DNA of 64,000 nucleotides from NCBI GenBank assembly GCA_035606175.1, contig DATNFW010000073.1, positions 1 to 64,000 on the forward strand. The letters are read 5' to 3'. Source of the stretch: JASHUC01 sp035606175 (lineage in GTDB: Bacteria; Pseudomonadota; Gammaproteobacteria; Steroidobacterales; Steroidobacteraceae). Made by a program: the position numbers and the translations under genes. Under the pieces are notes generated by a model, which saw only the letters and a list, made by a program, of their open reading frames with translations, was not told where the DNA came from and made no database searches. Of the stretch, positions 1-8,294 are shown piece by piece; position 1 is the stretch's first letter, and the number at the start of each line of letters is the position of its first letter.

Positions 1-381
1 GAGCGCATGCGGCGTGAGCTCACGAAGGCGGGAGCGGGCGAGTTCGACATCAAACAGGATGCGGGAGGCATCGCCGATATCGAATTCCTGGCGCAATACT
101 GGGCGCTCACGTGGGCGCGGGAGTATCCGCCGGTCGCCCGCTATTCCGATACGATCCGACAACTCGAGTCGGTCGCCTCCGCGAATCTCGTGCCGCAGGC
201 GACGGTCGATGCCCTCACCGCGGCATACCGCGCGTACCGCACGCGGGCGCACCACCTCTCGCTCGAGGGGCGCCCGGCGATCGTCCCGGAGAGCGAGCTC
301 ACCGCGGAGCGCGAGGCGGTGAGCGGCATCTGGAAAGAGGTGATGTCGGCCGGTGCGGGATCGACCGGCGGCGGCGGATGA
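1..381 (+). CDS. glnE: Bifunctional glutamine synthetase adenylyltransferase/adenylyl-removing enzyme, C-terminal part
   Basis: The reading frame is open from the left edge of the window, so only the last 126 codons are present. The segment contains the hallmark of the C-terminal nucleotidyltransferase half of GlnE (FDIKQDAGGIADIEFLAQYW), followed by the helical PII-uridylyltransferase-associated tail. GlnE attaches AMP to glutamine synthetase and removes it, in response to PII, and so tunes ammonia assimilation in the cytoplasm. The tail ends in a short Gly-rich stretch. The family is normally about 900-1000 residues long, so the N-terminal part lies outside the window. Identity is secure from the motif; nothing can be said about the missing part. 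Confidence 0.9.
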   Translation, partial: ERMRRELTKAGAGEFDIKQDAGGIADIEFLAQYWALTWAREYPPVARYSDTIRQLESVASANLVPQATVDALTAAYRAYRTRAHHLSLEGRPAIVPESELTAEREAVSGIWKEVMSAGAGSTGGGG

Positions 382-402
382 TCGGTCTCGCCCGCTCATC
401 GG

Positions 403-408
403 TATAAT
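403..408 (+). promoter_or_regulatory. Consensus -10 box just upstream of the CHCC zinc-finger gene
   Basis: A perfect TATAAT ends 10 bases before the ATG at 419. A transcript starting 6-8 bases after it would have a leader of only 2-4 nt. No convincing -35 box is visible at the usual distance inside the glnE tail. The placement suggests a leaderless or nearly leaderless mRNA. This is inference from position and hexamer only. Confidence 0.45.
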
Positions 409-418
409 GCGGCGCGCC

Positions 419-613
419 ATGGCCGCCACTCAGCCGCTCCTGCAGCCGAACGCGCAGAATCAGTACGAAGTCACGCCCGAGGACCTGCCGCTCGCTTGTC
501 CGATGCCGCAGATGGTGCTGTGGAACTCGCACCCGCGTGTGTATCTGCCCATCGAGACGACGGGGTGGGCGAAGTGTCCCTACTGCGGCGCCGAGTACAC
601 GCTGCGGCGGTAA
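419..613 (+). CDS. Small CHCC-type zinc-finger protein
   Basis: A 64-residue protein with Cys27, His38, Cys53 and Cys56, the spacing of the zf-CHCC family (C-x10-H-x14-C-x2-C). That family also includes the mitochondrial complex I subunit NDUFS6. In proteobacteria these are short stand-alone proteins of unproven role, probably binding one zinc. The ATG at 419 is preferred: the in-frame ATG at 407 overlaps the TATAAT box and would add only four residues. The 3' end overlaps the convergent DUF6165 gene by 34 bp. Family assignment is good; the function is unknown. Confidence 0.75.
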   Translation: MAATQPLLQPNAQNQYEVTPEDLPLACPMPQMVLWNSHPRVYLPIETTGWAKCPYCGAEYTLRR

Positions 614-1017
614 GACGCGTACGACTTCTCCTCGACGATCCGCGACCCGAGACGCACGTTGATGCGCTTCTTGATCGCCGCGCGCTCGTCGTTCGAGAGG
701 TAGACGGCGCGCGCGAGCTCGATGAACTCCGCATCGAAGCGCTGCGCGAGCTCCTTCGCGCGGATGCGATCCTCGATGTCCCAGAGCTTCTCGTTGACCG
801 CCTCGAGCGCGCGCTCGTCGGCAGCGAGCGCCTGCGCGGCCTGCGAATCGGCCGGCGCGGCGCAGCCCGATTCGCGCCAGATCGAGGCGAGCAGATCGAG
901 CTCGGTGGCGATGTTCCCGAGCTTCGCCGGATCGGTGATCCGCGCGGCTTTGATCCGCAGGATCGTGATCTTATCGAGCAGCTCCCCCGGTGAGACGGGG
1001 ACTAATATGTCGCGCAT
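580..1017 (-). CDS. DUF6165 family protein
   Basis: A 145-residue protein beginning MRDILVPVSPGELLDKITIL, the typical start of DUF6165 proteins, which are often found among LPS/glycosyltransferase genes. It is mostly helical with no signal peptide or membrane segment, so probably cytoplasmic. The start is placed at the ATG whose complement is at 1015-1017; longer in-frame readings would run through kdkA on the other strand. It is divergent from kdkA with only 18 bp between the starts, and its 3' end overlaps the zinc-finger gene. The context (kdkA, waaA) suggests a link to LPS core synthesis, but the biochemical role is not known. Confidence 0.75.
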   Translation of the reverse strand: MRDILVPVSPGELLDKITILRIKAARITDPAKLGNIATELDLLASIWRESGCAAPADSQAAQALAADERALEAVNEKLWDIEDRIRAKELAQRFDAEFIELARAVYLSNDERAAIKKRINVRLGSRIVEEKSYASYRRSVYSAPQ

Positions 1018-1030
1018 GCCGGTGAGTTTA
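1003..1030. promoter_or_regulatory. Overlapping divergent -10 candidates for kdkA and the DUF6165 gene
   Basis: On the plus strand TAATAT (1003-1008) lies 27 nt before the kdkA ATG. On the minus strand TAAACT (complement at 1025-1030) ends 7 nt before the DUF6165 ATG, a leaderless spacing. Each box lies in or near the start of the opposite gene because the two starts are only 18 bp apart. No good -35 hexamers were seen, so both calls are weak individually. Confidence 0.3.
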
Positions 1031-1035
1031 GGTGA

Positions 1036-1821
1036 ATGCGGATGAGAGCGCGCTGGCCGCTCGGCTCGGAGGTGCGGCGGCGCCTGATCGCAGGCGGCGC
1101 GATGCTCTACGACGCCTCGCGTACCGGAGATTTCCAGGTCTCTGCATTCGACCCGTCGTTCTGGAGTGCCCGCGGGGAGCTCGAGGGCGAGGGCCGCGGG
1201 CGCGGGGCCGTCCATTTCATCAGCACCCAAGGAAAGCGCTGGGCGCTGCGCCACTATCGCCGCGGAGGGCTCCTCACTTTTGTCTCGCGCGACCGTTTTC
1301 TCTGGAGCGGCGAGGCGGCGGCGCGGCCGTTCGCCGAATGGCAGCTCATGTACCACCTGCATCGCGCGGGTCTCGCGGTGCCCGCGCCCGTCGCGGCACG
1401 CTACATCAAGGACGGGATCGCCTACCGCGGCGACATCATCACCGAACGGCTGCCGGAGACGCTCTCCCTAGCGGAGGGCCTGAAGGTCGGCGCCCTCTCG
1501 CTCCTCAACTGGATCGCGATCGGTCGCTGTATCCGCCGCTTCCACGACCTCGGGGTCTGCCACGCGGATCTCAACGCGCACAATGTCCTGCTCGGCCGCG
1601 CGGATGAGGTGTTCCTGATCGATTTCGATCGAGGAAGCCTGCGCAAACCCGGGCTCTGGTGCGATGCCAATCTCGTGCGTCTGCGCCGCTCGCTCGAGAA
1701 GGTGACCTACGCTCTGCCCGCCGACCGCTTCACCGAGCCCGACTGGCACGGACTGCTCGACGGCTACCGCGAGCCCCCGGCCGGCGCACGTGCCGTGCGC
1801 CTGCCCGGGAGCGATGCGTGA
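1036..1821 (+). CDS. kdkA: 3-deoxy-D-manno-octulosonic acid (Kdo) kinase
   Basis: A 261-residue protein of the Kdo kinase family, a lipopolysaccharide kinase fold related to RIO/eukaryotic-like kinases. It would phosphorylate O-4 of the first Kdo on lipid A at the inner face of the cytoplasmic membrane; phosphorylated single-Kdo cores occur in Haemophilus- and Xanthomonas-like LPS. The catalytic loop is visible as HADLNAHNVLL (Asp178), followed by the metal-binding LIDFDR (Asp196). Length matches the family (about 240). The stop overlaps the waaA GTG start (GTGA), so the two are translationally coupled. This fits the pathway: WaaA adds Kdo and KdkA modifies it. Confidence 0.92.
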   Translation: MRMRARWPLGSEVRRRLIAGGAMLYDASRTGDFQVSAFDPSFWSARGELEGEGRGRGAVHFISTQGKRWALRHYRRGGLLTFVSRDRFLWSGEAAARPFAEWQLMYHLHRAGLAVPAPVAARYIKDGIAYRGDIITERLPETLSLAEGLKVGALSLLNWIAIGRCIRRFHDLGVCHADLNAHNVLLGRADEVFLIDFDRGSLRKPGLWCDANLVRLRRSLEKVTYALPADRFTEPDWHGLLDGYREPPAGARAVRLPGSDA

Positions 1822-3152
1822 GGGCATTGCCCCGTTTGTATCCGTTTGCCACCCGTGTGCTCGCGCCCCTTTTCTGCGGGGCGCTCGCGTGGCGGGGATT
1901 CAAAGAGCGCGGGTATTGGCACGGCTTCGGCGAGCGGTTCGGGTTCGGCGTGCACTGCGCCGGCAGCCTCTGGGTGCATGCGGCTTCGGTCGGGGAGGTG
2001 CAGGCCGCAGCGGGGCTCGCGCGTGCGCTCGCGCAGCGGATGCCCGGCGCAGCGCTCGTCGTCACCACCACGACGCCCGCGGGCGCGGCGCGCGCGCATG
2101 CGCTGCTCGGCACCGCGACGCCTACGGGCGGCACCGTCCGATTTCTGCCGCTCGATCTGCCGGGGGCCGTGCGCCGGTTCCTCGATCGGGCCAAACCGCG
2201 CTTCGGCATCATCATGGAAACCGAGCTCTGGCCGAATCTCTTCGAGGAGTGTCGCCGCCGCGGCGTGCCGCTCGTGATTGCGAGCGCGCGGCTCTCCGAG
2301 CGCTCTGCGCGCCGCTATCGGCTGCTGCGATCGCTCGTCGAGCCGGCGCTTGCCGGCTGCGCGCTCATCGCGGCGCAGAGCGAGGCGGATGCCGAGCGGT
2401 TCCTGCGGCTCGGCGCACCGGCCGCGGCCGTGCGCGTGATCGGCAACATCAAATTCGACTTCGAGGTGCCGCCGGAGACGACCGAGCGTGGACGGCAGCT
2501 GCGTGAGCGCTACGCCCCGGGCAGGCCGATGTGGGTGGCCGGCAGCACGCATCAGGGCGAGGAGCAGGCGGCTCTCGAGGCTCACGAGACCGTGCAGCGT
2601 ACGCATCCCGATACGTTGTTGGTGCTTGCGCCGCGGCATGCGCCGAGGTTTGCGGAGGTGGGCGCATGGCTCGAGCAGCGCGGCGTTCCGTTCGCGCGGC
2701 GATCCGCATGCGGCGGCGGCGATGCCACTCGCCACGCGCCTCGAGGGCACGCCGGCGCGGCGGACGGTGGGGATGTCCGCCGCTCGCAAATATTGCTGCT
2801 CGACACGCTCGGCGAGCTGCTCGACTTCTATGCGGCGGCCGATGCGGTGTTCGTCGGGGGAAGTCTGGTGCCGGTGGGCGGGCACAATCTGCTCGAGCCT
2901 GCTGCGCTCGGCCGCCCCATCCTGACGGGCCCCCACACTTTCAATGCGGCGGAGATCGCGCGGCTGCTGATCGGCCGCGATGCCGCGCACGTCGTGCGGG
3001 ATGCGCGTGAGCTCGGCGCGAGCTTGACCGAGCTGCTGGCGAGTGCTCCGGCACGCGAGTCGATGGGGGCGCGGGCGCGCGCAATCGTCGAAGAGAACCG
3101 GGGCGCGCTCGAGCGCTTGTTCGCGCTCATCGAGCCGCTGCTTCAGGGCTGA
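1818..3152 (+). CDS. waaA: 3-deoxy-D-manno-octulosonic acid (Kdo) transferase
   Basis: A 444-residue GT30 enzyme that transfers Kdo from CMP-Kdo to lipid IVA. A short hydrophobic N-terminal segment (about residues 14-25) anchors it to the inner membrane. The catalytic base is seen in AASVGEVQAA (Glu60). The acceptor/donor segments METELWPN, GSTHQGEE and GGHNLLEPAA are all present. A loop just before the LLLDTLGEL segment is Gly/Arg/Ala-rich and longer than usual. The GTG start at 1818 was chosen because it overlaps the kdkA stop, immediately precedes the hydrophobic segment, and gives a near-family length (E. coli 425). The 3' end overlaps the convergent tolC-like gene by 10 bp. Confidence 0.93.
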   Translation: MRALPRLYPFATRVLAPLFCGALAWRGFKERGYWHGFGERFGFGVHCAGSLWVHAASVGEVQAAAGLARALAQRMPGAALVVTTTTPAGAARAHALLGTATPTGGTVRFLPLDLPGAVRRFLDRAKPRFGIIMETELWPNLFEECRRRGVPLVIASARLSERSARRYRLLRSLVEPALAGCALIAAQSEADAERFLRLGAPAAAVRVIGNIKFDFEVPPETTERGRQLRERYAPGRPMWVAGSTHQGEEQAALEAHETVQRTHPDTLLVLAPRHAPRFAEVGAWLEQRGVPFARRSACGGGDATRHAPRGHAGAADGGDVRRSQILLLDTLGELLDFYAAADAVFVGGSLVPVGGHNLLEPAALGRPILTGPHTFNAAEIARLLIGRDAAHVVRDARELGASLTELLASAPARESMGARARAIVEENRGALERLFALIEPLLQG

Positions 3153-4588
3153 GGCGGCACGCCCGGCGCCGGCTGTGTCACGGGCGCGGTGGAGATCGGC
3201 TCGTTGACGGTGAGCCAATGGTCGATCTCATCGAGGGCGCTTTCGTCGAGGGTGCCTGCGGCGAGGCGCAGCGCAATGATGTCGGTGATATAGGTATAGC
3301 GCGCCTGGGCGTAGTTGGTCTGCGCCTGCACGAGCGCCTGCCGCTGAGTGAGCACATCCACCGCCGTGCGCGTTCCGACCTGATACCCCGCCTCGGTCGC
3401 CTGCAGCGCCGTTTGCGCGGATTCGACGTTCGCCTTGAGCGCGCTCACGCGGCTCGCCTCGCTCACCACTCCGTCGTATGCATCGCGCGCCTGATGCTCG
3501 GTCTGACGCGAGACGGTCTGCACGTGGTCCTTCGCGGCAATCCACTGGTATTGCGCCTGGCGAACCTCCGATTGCACGAGGCCGCCGCTGAAGATCGGCA
3601 CGTTGATCTGCAGACCGATCTGATTGTTCGTGTTGAACGTGGGCCCGTTGATCCGCGTCGGTGAGCCGCCGGGGAACGCAAAGGTTTCGTCGACGGATGT
3701 TCGCTGATCGCTGCGCGTGCCGGTGATACTGAGCGTGGGCAGATGCCCGCCGAACGCGATGCGCACGTTGTCCCGCGCCACATCGGCGCTCAACTTGGCC
3801 GCGACCAGATTGAGGTTCTGATCCATGGACACCGAGACCCAGCGCTCCGGGTCGGCCGGCTTCGGCGGCTGCAGCGGCATGTCCTCACCCGGCTTCGAGA
3901 GGTTCGGATAGTCCTGATCGGTGATCTCGCGCAGAGCCTGCTGCATGTTCGCGAGATTGCGCTTGGCGTCGATCACGGCAGCCGCGGCCGAGTCATGGGC
4001 GGCCTGCGCCTCCTTCACGTCGGTGATCGCGATCAGGCCGACCTGAAAGCGCTTGTTTGCCTGGTCGAGCTGACGGGTAAGCGCCTCGAGGGAGGCCTGC
4101 TGCGCATCGAGATTGTCCTTGGCATTGAGGATGTTGAAGTAGGCGATCGCGACGCGCTGCACGAGGTCCTCTTGCGCCGCATGGTACGCAGCCTCGGCCT
4201 GGGCGACCTGCTTGTGCGCCTTCGCGATCGTCTCGAGGTTGGCCCACGAGAAGACGCTCTGCTGCAGCTGCAGCTGGTAGCCATGCTGCGTGGAGTACTC
4301 CGTGATGTTGATTGGAAGCCCGATCGGGGCGCCGCCGTTGGGAGCGGGGAAGGGCTGCAGCTGAGCGCCATTGAACTTCGAGCGCGTCCAGGCGTAGTTG
4401 CCGCTCACCTGCGGCAGCAGCGCGGCCCAGGCTTGGGGGTTCGCCTCGCGGGCCGCCTTGCGCGTCGCATCGGCCTCGCGAATCTGAGTATCGAATCGGA
4501 GAGCGTCCTGATACACCCCGATGAGGTCCTTCCCGGTGGCGACGCTCGCAAGAGCCAGCGCGGAGAAGGCGGCGACCAACCGCTTCAT
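3143..4588 (-). CDS. tolC: TolC-family outer membrane efflux/secretion channel
   Basis: A 481-residue outer membrane protein with an N-terminal signal peptide (MKRLVAAFSALALASVATG) and the duplicated TolC architecture: long coiled-coil alpha-barrel helices rich in Gln/Ala and two beta-strand blocks. It would trimerise into the outer-membrane exit duct for RND/ABC efflux pumps or type I secretion. The ATG is preceded by a strong ribosome site (AGAAGGA, about 6 nt away). The C-terminus is a Pro/Gln-rich tail. It lies downstream of rhodanese and pcm on the same strand, a block also known from Xanthomonas-type genomes. No dedicated pump genes are adjacent, so its partners are unknown. Confidence 0.9.
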   Translation of the reverse strand: MKRLVAAFSALALASVATGKDLIGVYQDALRFDTQIREADATRKAAREANPQAWAALLPQVSGNYAWTRSKFNGAQLQPFPAPNGGAPIGLPINITEYSTQHGYQLQLQQSVFSWANLETIAKAHKQVAQAEAAYHAAQEDLVQRVAIAYFNILNAKDNLDAQQASLEALTRQLDQANKRFQVGLIAITDVKEAQAAHDSAAAAVIDAKRNLANMQQALREITDQDYPNLSKPGEDMPLQPPKPADPERWVSVSMDQNLNLVAAKLSADVARDNVRIAFGGHLPTLSITGTRSDQRTSVDETFAFPGGSPTRINGPTFNTNNQIGLQINVPIFSGGLVQSEVRQAQYQWIAAKDHVQTVSRQTEHQARDAYDGVVSEASRVSALKANVESAQTALQATEAGYQVGTRTAVDVLTQRQALVQAQTNYAQARYTYITDIIALRLAAGTLDESALDEIDHWLTVNEPISTAPVTQPAPGVPPQP

Positions 4589-4704
4589 AGCATTCCTTCT
4601 AGTGTTGTATACCACTATATCAGGGGGCCGCCGGCGAGGGCAACGGCAGCCGGAGCCGCCGGCGCCGGTCGAGGCGCGTCGCGGCACCCGCGCTCGAGGC
4701 AGCG

Positions 4705-5028
4705 TCAGTACGTCGGAAGCGTCGGATCGACGTCGTGCGCCCAGGCCAGAATGCCGCCAGTCAAGTTCGCCGCGCGATACCCCATTCGATGGAGGTAATC
4801 CGCCACTTTCGAGCTGCGGCCGCCCGAGCGGCACATGACGACGATGTCGCGATCCTTCGGGAGCTCCGCGAGACGGCCCGAGACCTCACCCATCGGGATA
4901 TCGAGGGTGCCGGCGAGCCGGGCGACATCCTGCTCCCACGGCTCTCTGACATCGAGCACGACGGGCGGATCGGCTGCATGGAGGCGCGAAGCGAGGTCGC
5001 GTGGGGAAACTTCGGGGACAGCGGACAT
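4705..5028 (-). CDS. Single-domain rhodanese-like sulfurtransferase
   Basis: A 107-residue protein, one rhodanese domain of GlpE/PspE type but with no signal peptide. The active-site loop is CRSGGRS with the catalytic Cys at residue 66. The N-terminal VVLDVREPWE and C-terminal GGILAWAHDVDP motifs of the fold are present. Such proteins carry persulfide sulfur in the cytoplasm; the physiological acceptor is not evident. The ATG at 5028 gives a standard-length domain. It sits 26 bp after pcm and 116 bp before the tolC-like gene, all on the minus strand, so the three may be cotranscribed. Confidence 0.88.
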   Translation of the reverse strand: MSAVPEVSPRDLASRLHAADPPVVLDVREPWEQDVARLAGTLDIPMGEVSGRLAELPKDRDIVVMCRSGGRSSKVADYLHRMGYRAANLTGGILAWAHDVDPTLPTY

Positions 5029-5054
5029 GATCGGGTCCTCGGTTCGTCGAGTCC

Positions 5055-5708
5055 TCAGAAGGTGAAGGTGTGGGGGCGCCTCGCATTGATCAGCGCGTCG
5101 ACGACCGTCTCGAAGACACTCTCGCGCGCATAGGCGTTTTCCGCCACGCGCCGCACTACCCAGGCTTCCATGACGGGCGGATCGCCGATGATCGCAAAGA
5201 GACGGCCGCCGACGGCGAGGCACCGCTCGAAGCGCTCGTCGCGGACCGGCAGAGACGCGGTGAGCGCGATCGCATCGTAGCGCTCGCCGCTCTCGAGCCG
5301 GCTGGCATCGGCGCTCACGACCTCCGCGTTGCCGATCCCGAGCTCCGCGAGCGTTGCACGGGCCGTCTCTGCCAGATCGGGAAAGATCTCGAGCGAGCGC
5401 ACGTGAGCGCTGCCGGCTGCGAGGCAGGCCGTCACGAAACCCGTTCCGGCTCCGATCTCGAGCACACGCTCGGAGCCTTGCAGCTCGAGCGATTGCAGCA
5501 GACGTCCCACGACGTTCGGGCGTAGCATGTGCTGACCATGGGGCAACGGAATGTCCGCGTCTGCAAAGGCCAGGAACCGGTGCTCAACAGGTACGAATCG
5601 CTCCCGCGGTACGTTGCGGAACGTGTCGAGGACGCGCTCATCGAGCACGTCCCAGGCACGCACCTGTTGCTGAACCATCTGCTCGCGAGCGGAATCGTTC
5701 AACGTCAT
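5055..5708 (-). CDS. pcm: Protein-L-isoaspartate O-methyltransferase family protein
   Basis: A 217-residue SAM-dependent methyltransferase. The motif I loop is VLEIGAGTGFVTA, and the upstream region shows the PCMT-family pattern of short N-terminal helices with PRERFVP and a conserved PLPHGQHML loop. PCMT enzymes methylate isoaspartyl residues in damaged proteins. Pcm-like paralogues without repair activity are common in proteobacteria, and the loop reads LPHGQHM rather than the canonical P-x-G-Q-x-I-S, so catalytic specificity is uncertain. The ATG at 5708 is the first in-frame Met before the conserved region; the open frame further upstream has unrelated composition. Confidence 0.85.
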   Translation of the reverse strand: MTLNDSAREQMVQQQVRAWDVLDERVLDTFRNVPRERFVPVEHRFLAFADADIPLPHGQHMLRPNVVGRLLQSLELQGSERVLEIGAGTGFVTACLAAGSAHVRSLEIFPDLAETARATLAELGIGNAEVVSADASRLESGERYDAIALTASLPVRDERFERCLAVGGRLFAIIGDPPVMEAWVVRRVAENAYARESVFETVVDALINARRPHTFTF

Positions 5709-5790
5709 CGTGCGGTCTCGATGTGACTTATGCTCGCCTCGGAAACGAAGCGCAGCAAGGTACGGGTTTTCCGCCGCGCTGCCAAGCGCC

Positions 5791-5815
5791 GGCCCGAATT
5801 TAGTGAAATCGGGCC
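5791..5815. promoter_or_regulatory. Inverted repeat between pcm and the GGDEF/EAL gene
   Basis: GGCCCG (5791-5796) and CGGGCC (5810-5815) flank an AT-rich centre whose sides (ATTT...AAAT) also pair apart from one bulged A. The 25-nt dyad lies in the 219-bp divergent gap between pcm and the GGDEF/EAL gene, the largest gap in the window. There is no T-run on either side, so a terminator is unlikely; it may be an operator or a 5' UTR hairpin. The rest of the gap shows a possible -10 (TTATGC, near 5836) and the AAGGGG ribosome site before 5928. Confidence 0.35.
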
Positions 5816-5927
5816 AAGCAGAGCGCTGCCGCGCGTTATGCTTCGGTCCTCCAAGGACGAGGGCGCGCGAGAAGATCAACGAAGACCGCTGCGCGACGCT
5901 CTCCCGATGACGAGGCCATAAGGGGAT

Positions 5928-8258
5928 ATGTCGTTCGTTTGGGTGGGCTGGCTCGCGCTCGCGCTGATCGCAGCTGCATTCGCCGTGCTTTACCTCCTGC
6001 AACGTCGCGAGGTGAAAGCAGTCGGCACGCTGTCGCAGGAAGTGCAGCGGATCGCGATCGGCGGGCGGCTCGGCGGCCGCGTGGAAACGCACTCTCCGAG
6101 CTCTGAGGTCTCGGCGCTCACGACCGCGATCAATCATCTGCTCACGCGCGCAGCCGCGGGCGCCGAGCGTGACCGGGACCGAGGCACTTCCAGACTCTTC
6201 AGTGAGCTCGCCGACCGCATACACGAGGCCGTGCTCGTGCATCGCGAGGCGATTTTGCATGCAAACCGCCAGTTCGCCAGCCTGGTCGGCGTCGACCGCG
6301 CCGAGCTCGTCGGACGCAAGCTCGCCGATCTCGTGCCGCCCGAATACTCGGAGCTCGTGAGCGAGAACATCCGCAGGCGCCTTGCGGGGGAGCCTGCCGC
6401 GGAGCGTTTCGAGATCGAGATGGTCGGCATGCAGGGCCAGGTCAGCCGGCTCGAGGTGAGCTCAGCGGTGATCGACTACGAGGGCGGGCCTGCGCTTCTC
6501 GTGACGGGAGTGGAGATCATTCCGACGCAGACCGTGCAGACACTGCGTCCAGGTGCATTCGAACCGGGGAATGCCCCGCCCGGGAACGAGACCGCGCACC
6601 GGCTGCAGGCCCTCGATTCGCTCGCCGAGGCGGTGATTGCGACGGACGCCGAGGGCCGCATCGAATATTTGAATCCAGCCGCCGAGACTCTGACGGGAAG
6701 CGTGGCTCCCGATGCGGTCGGCAAGACACTGCAGGAGATCGTGGGGCTCGCGGACGAGTCCGACCGGCGCCCCTTGAGCGATCCGGTCCGTCACACTCTC
6801 GCAAGCGGAGCCCCCATCAATCTCAATCGCCGCGCGCTGCTTTTGTCGCGCTCGAACGGCACCGAGCGCTCGATCGAGCTGTCCGCCTCGCCGATCCGCA
6901 ATGCGGCCGGCGAAGTGACGGGCACCGTGCTGCTGCTGCACGATGTGACGGAGATGCGCGGGCTCGCGCGCCAGATGTCGTACCAGGCGACCCACGATGC
7001 GCTCACCGGGCTCGTCAACCGGCACGAATTCGAGCGGCGCACGACCGAGGCGATCGAGCGCGGCCATCGGGGCGACGGGCAGCACGTGCTCTGCTATCTC
7101 GATCTCGATCGCTTCAAGGTCGTGAACGACACGAGCGGACATCTCGCAGGCGACAGCATGCTGCGCGAGGTCGCCAAGATCCTGCGCGATGCGGTGCGCG
7201 ACAGCGACACCGTCGGGCGCCTCGGGGGCGATGAGTTCGGGATGCTGCTCATTGGCTGTCCGCTCGAGAAGGCGCGGCAGATCGCCGACGACGTGTGCCG
7301 CGCCGTGAGCGACTACCGCTTCGTGTGGAAGGATCGGATCTTCAACATCGGCGTGTCGATCGGGCTCGTGGAGATCTCGCGCGAGAGCGGCTCGCTCGAG
7401 GAGCTGCTCGCCGCGGCGGATTCGGCGAGCTACGTCGCCAAGAAGCAGGGCAGCGGCCGCGTCGCCGTGTACTCGGCGCGCGATGAGGCGCTCGCGCGCC
7501 ACAGCGGGGAGATCCAGTGGCTGCAGCGCCTGCAAGGAGCGCTCAAGGAAAACCGCTTCCAGCTCTATCATCAGCCGATCGTGCCGACTTTCGCCGAGGA
7601 CCACGGCCCCGCGATGGAGGTCCTGGTGCGCCTGCAGGACGAAACGGGTCGCGACGTGCCGCCCTCGGAGTTCGTGCGCGCAGCCGAGCGCTATCGCCTC
7701 ATGGGCCTCGTCGATCGTTGGGTCGTGCAGACGACCCTTGCCGCGCTCGGTCGCGGCGCGATCTCGATCCCTCCGCACCGCAGCCTCGCGATCAACATCT
7801 CCGGACAGACGCTCGGAGATGTGCAGTTCCTCGAGTTCGTCGTGGAGTGCCTCGACTCGACGGGCGTCTCACCCGCACAGGTGTGTTTCGAGATCACCGA
7901 GAGTGCAGTCGTTGCGAACCTGGATCATGCCCGCCGCTTCGTCGGCGTGCTGCACGGAATGGGCTGCCAGTTCGCGCTCGATGATTTCGGCTCGGGCGTG
8001 GGATCGTTCTCCAATCTCAAGACCCTGCCGATGGACTACCTCAAGATCGACGGCTCGTTCATGCGCAATCTCGCGCGCGACTCCGTGAACCAGGCGATGG
8101 TTACCGCGATGATCAAGCTCGCCCGCACGCTCAACTTCAAGGTCATCGCCGAGCAGGTGGAGGATGCCGCCGCGCTCGAAGCCGCCCGCAAGATGGGCGT
8201 GGACTTCGTGCAGGGATACGCGATCGGGCGCCCACAGCCTCTGCCGCTCGCCGCCTGA
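5928..8258 (+). CDS. Membrane-anchored PAS-PAS-GGDEF-EAL cyclic-di-GMP enzyme
   Basis: A 776-residue protein. One N-terminal membrane helix (about residues 3-25) is followed by a short linker, two PAS-like sensor regions (about 85-210 and 220-340), a GGDEF domain and an EAL domain. The GGDEF signature is intact (residues 433-437) and preceded by an RDSD inhibitory site at the right distance, so product-inhibited diguanylate cyclase activity is expected. The EAL signature is EVLVR (564-568), an accepted variant, with ITESA and DDFGSG also present, so phosphodiesterase activity is plausible. The start has a good ribosome site (AAGGGG). It likely makes and breaks c-di-GMP in response to a signal sensed by the PAS domains; the ligand is unknown. 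Confidence 0.92.
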   Translation: MSFVWVGWLALALIAAAFAVLYLLQRREVKAVGTLSQEVQRIAIGGRLGGRVETHSPSSEVSALTTAINHLLTRAAAGAERDRDRGTSRLFSELADRIHEAVLVHREAILHANRQFASLVGVDRAELVGRKLADLVPPEYSELVSENIRRRLAGEPAAERFEIEMVGMQGQVSRLEVSSAVIDYEGGPALLVTGVEIIPTQTVQTLRPGAFEPGNAPPGNETAHRLQALDSLAEAVIATDAEGRIEYLNPAAETLTGSVAPDAVGKTLQEIVGLADESDRRPLSDPVRHTLASGAPINLNRRALLLSRSNGTERSIELSASPIRNAAGEVTGTVLLLHDVTEMRGLARQMSYQATHDALTGLVNRHEFERRTTEAIERGHRGDGQHVLCYLDLDRFKVVNDTSGHLAGDSMLREVAKILRDAVRDSDTVGRLGGDEFGMLLIGCPLEKARQIADDVCRAVSDYRFVWKDRIFNIGVSIGLVEISRESGSLEELLAAADSASYVAKKQGSGRVAVYSARDEALARHSGEIQWLQRLQGALKENRFQLYHQPIVPTFAEDHGPAMEVLVRLQDETGRDVPPSEFVRAAERYRLMGLVDRWVVQTTLAALGRGAISIPPHRSLAINISGQTLGDVQFLEFVVECLDSTGVSPAQVCFEITESAVVANLDHARRFVGVLHGMGCQFALDDFGSGVGSFSNLKTLPMDYLKIDGSFMRNLARDSVNQAMVTAMIKLARTLNFKVIAEQVEDAAALEAARKMGVDFVQGYAIGRPQPLPLAA

Positions 8259-8294
8259 TTCCCTCCGCGTCCCGGACGTGCGAGGCTTGGCGCC

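Noticed and set aside
1764..3218. 484-codon minus frame opposite waaA
   Set aside because: Arg/Ala/Gln-rich antisense shadow without motifs; waaA is supported by catalytic residues.
6462..7778. 438-codon minus frame opposite the GGDEF/EAL gene
   Set aside because: No motif, and it covers only part of a well-supported multidomain gene.
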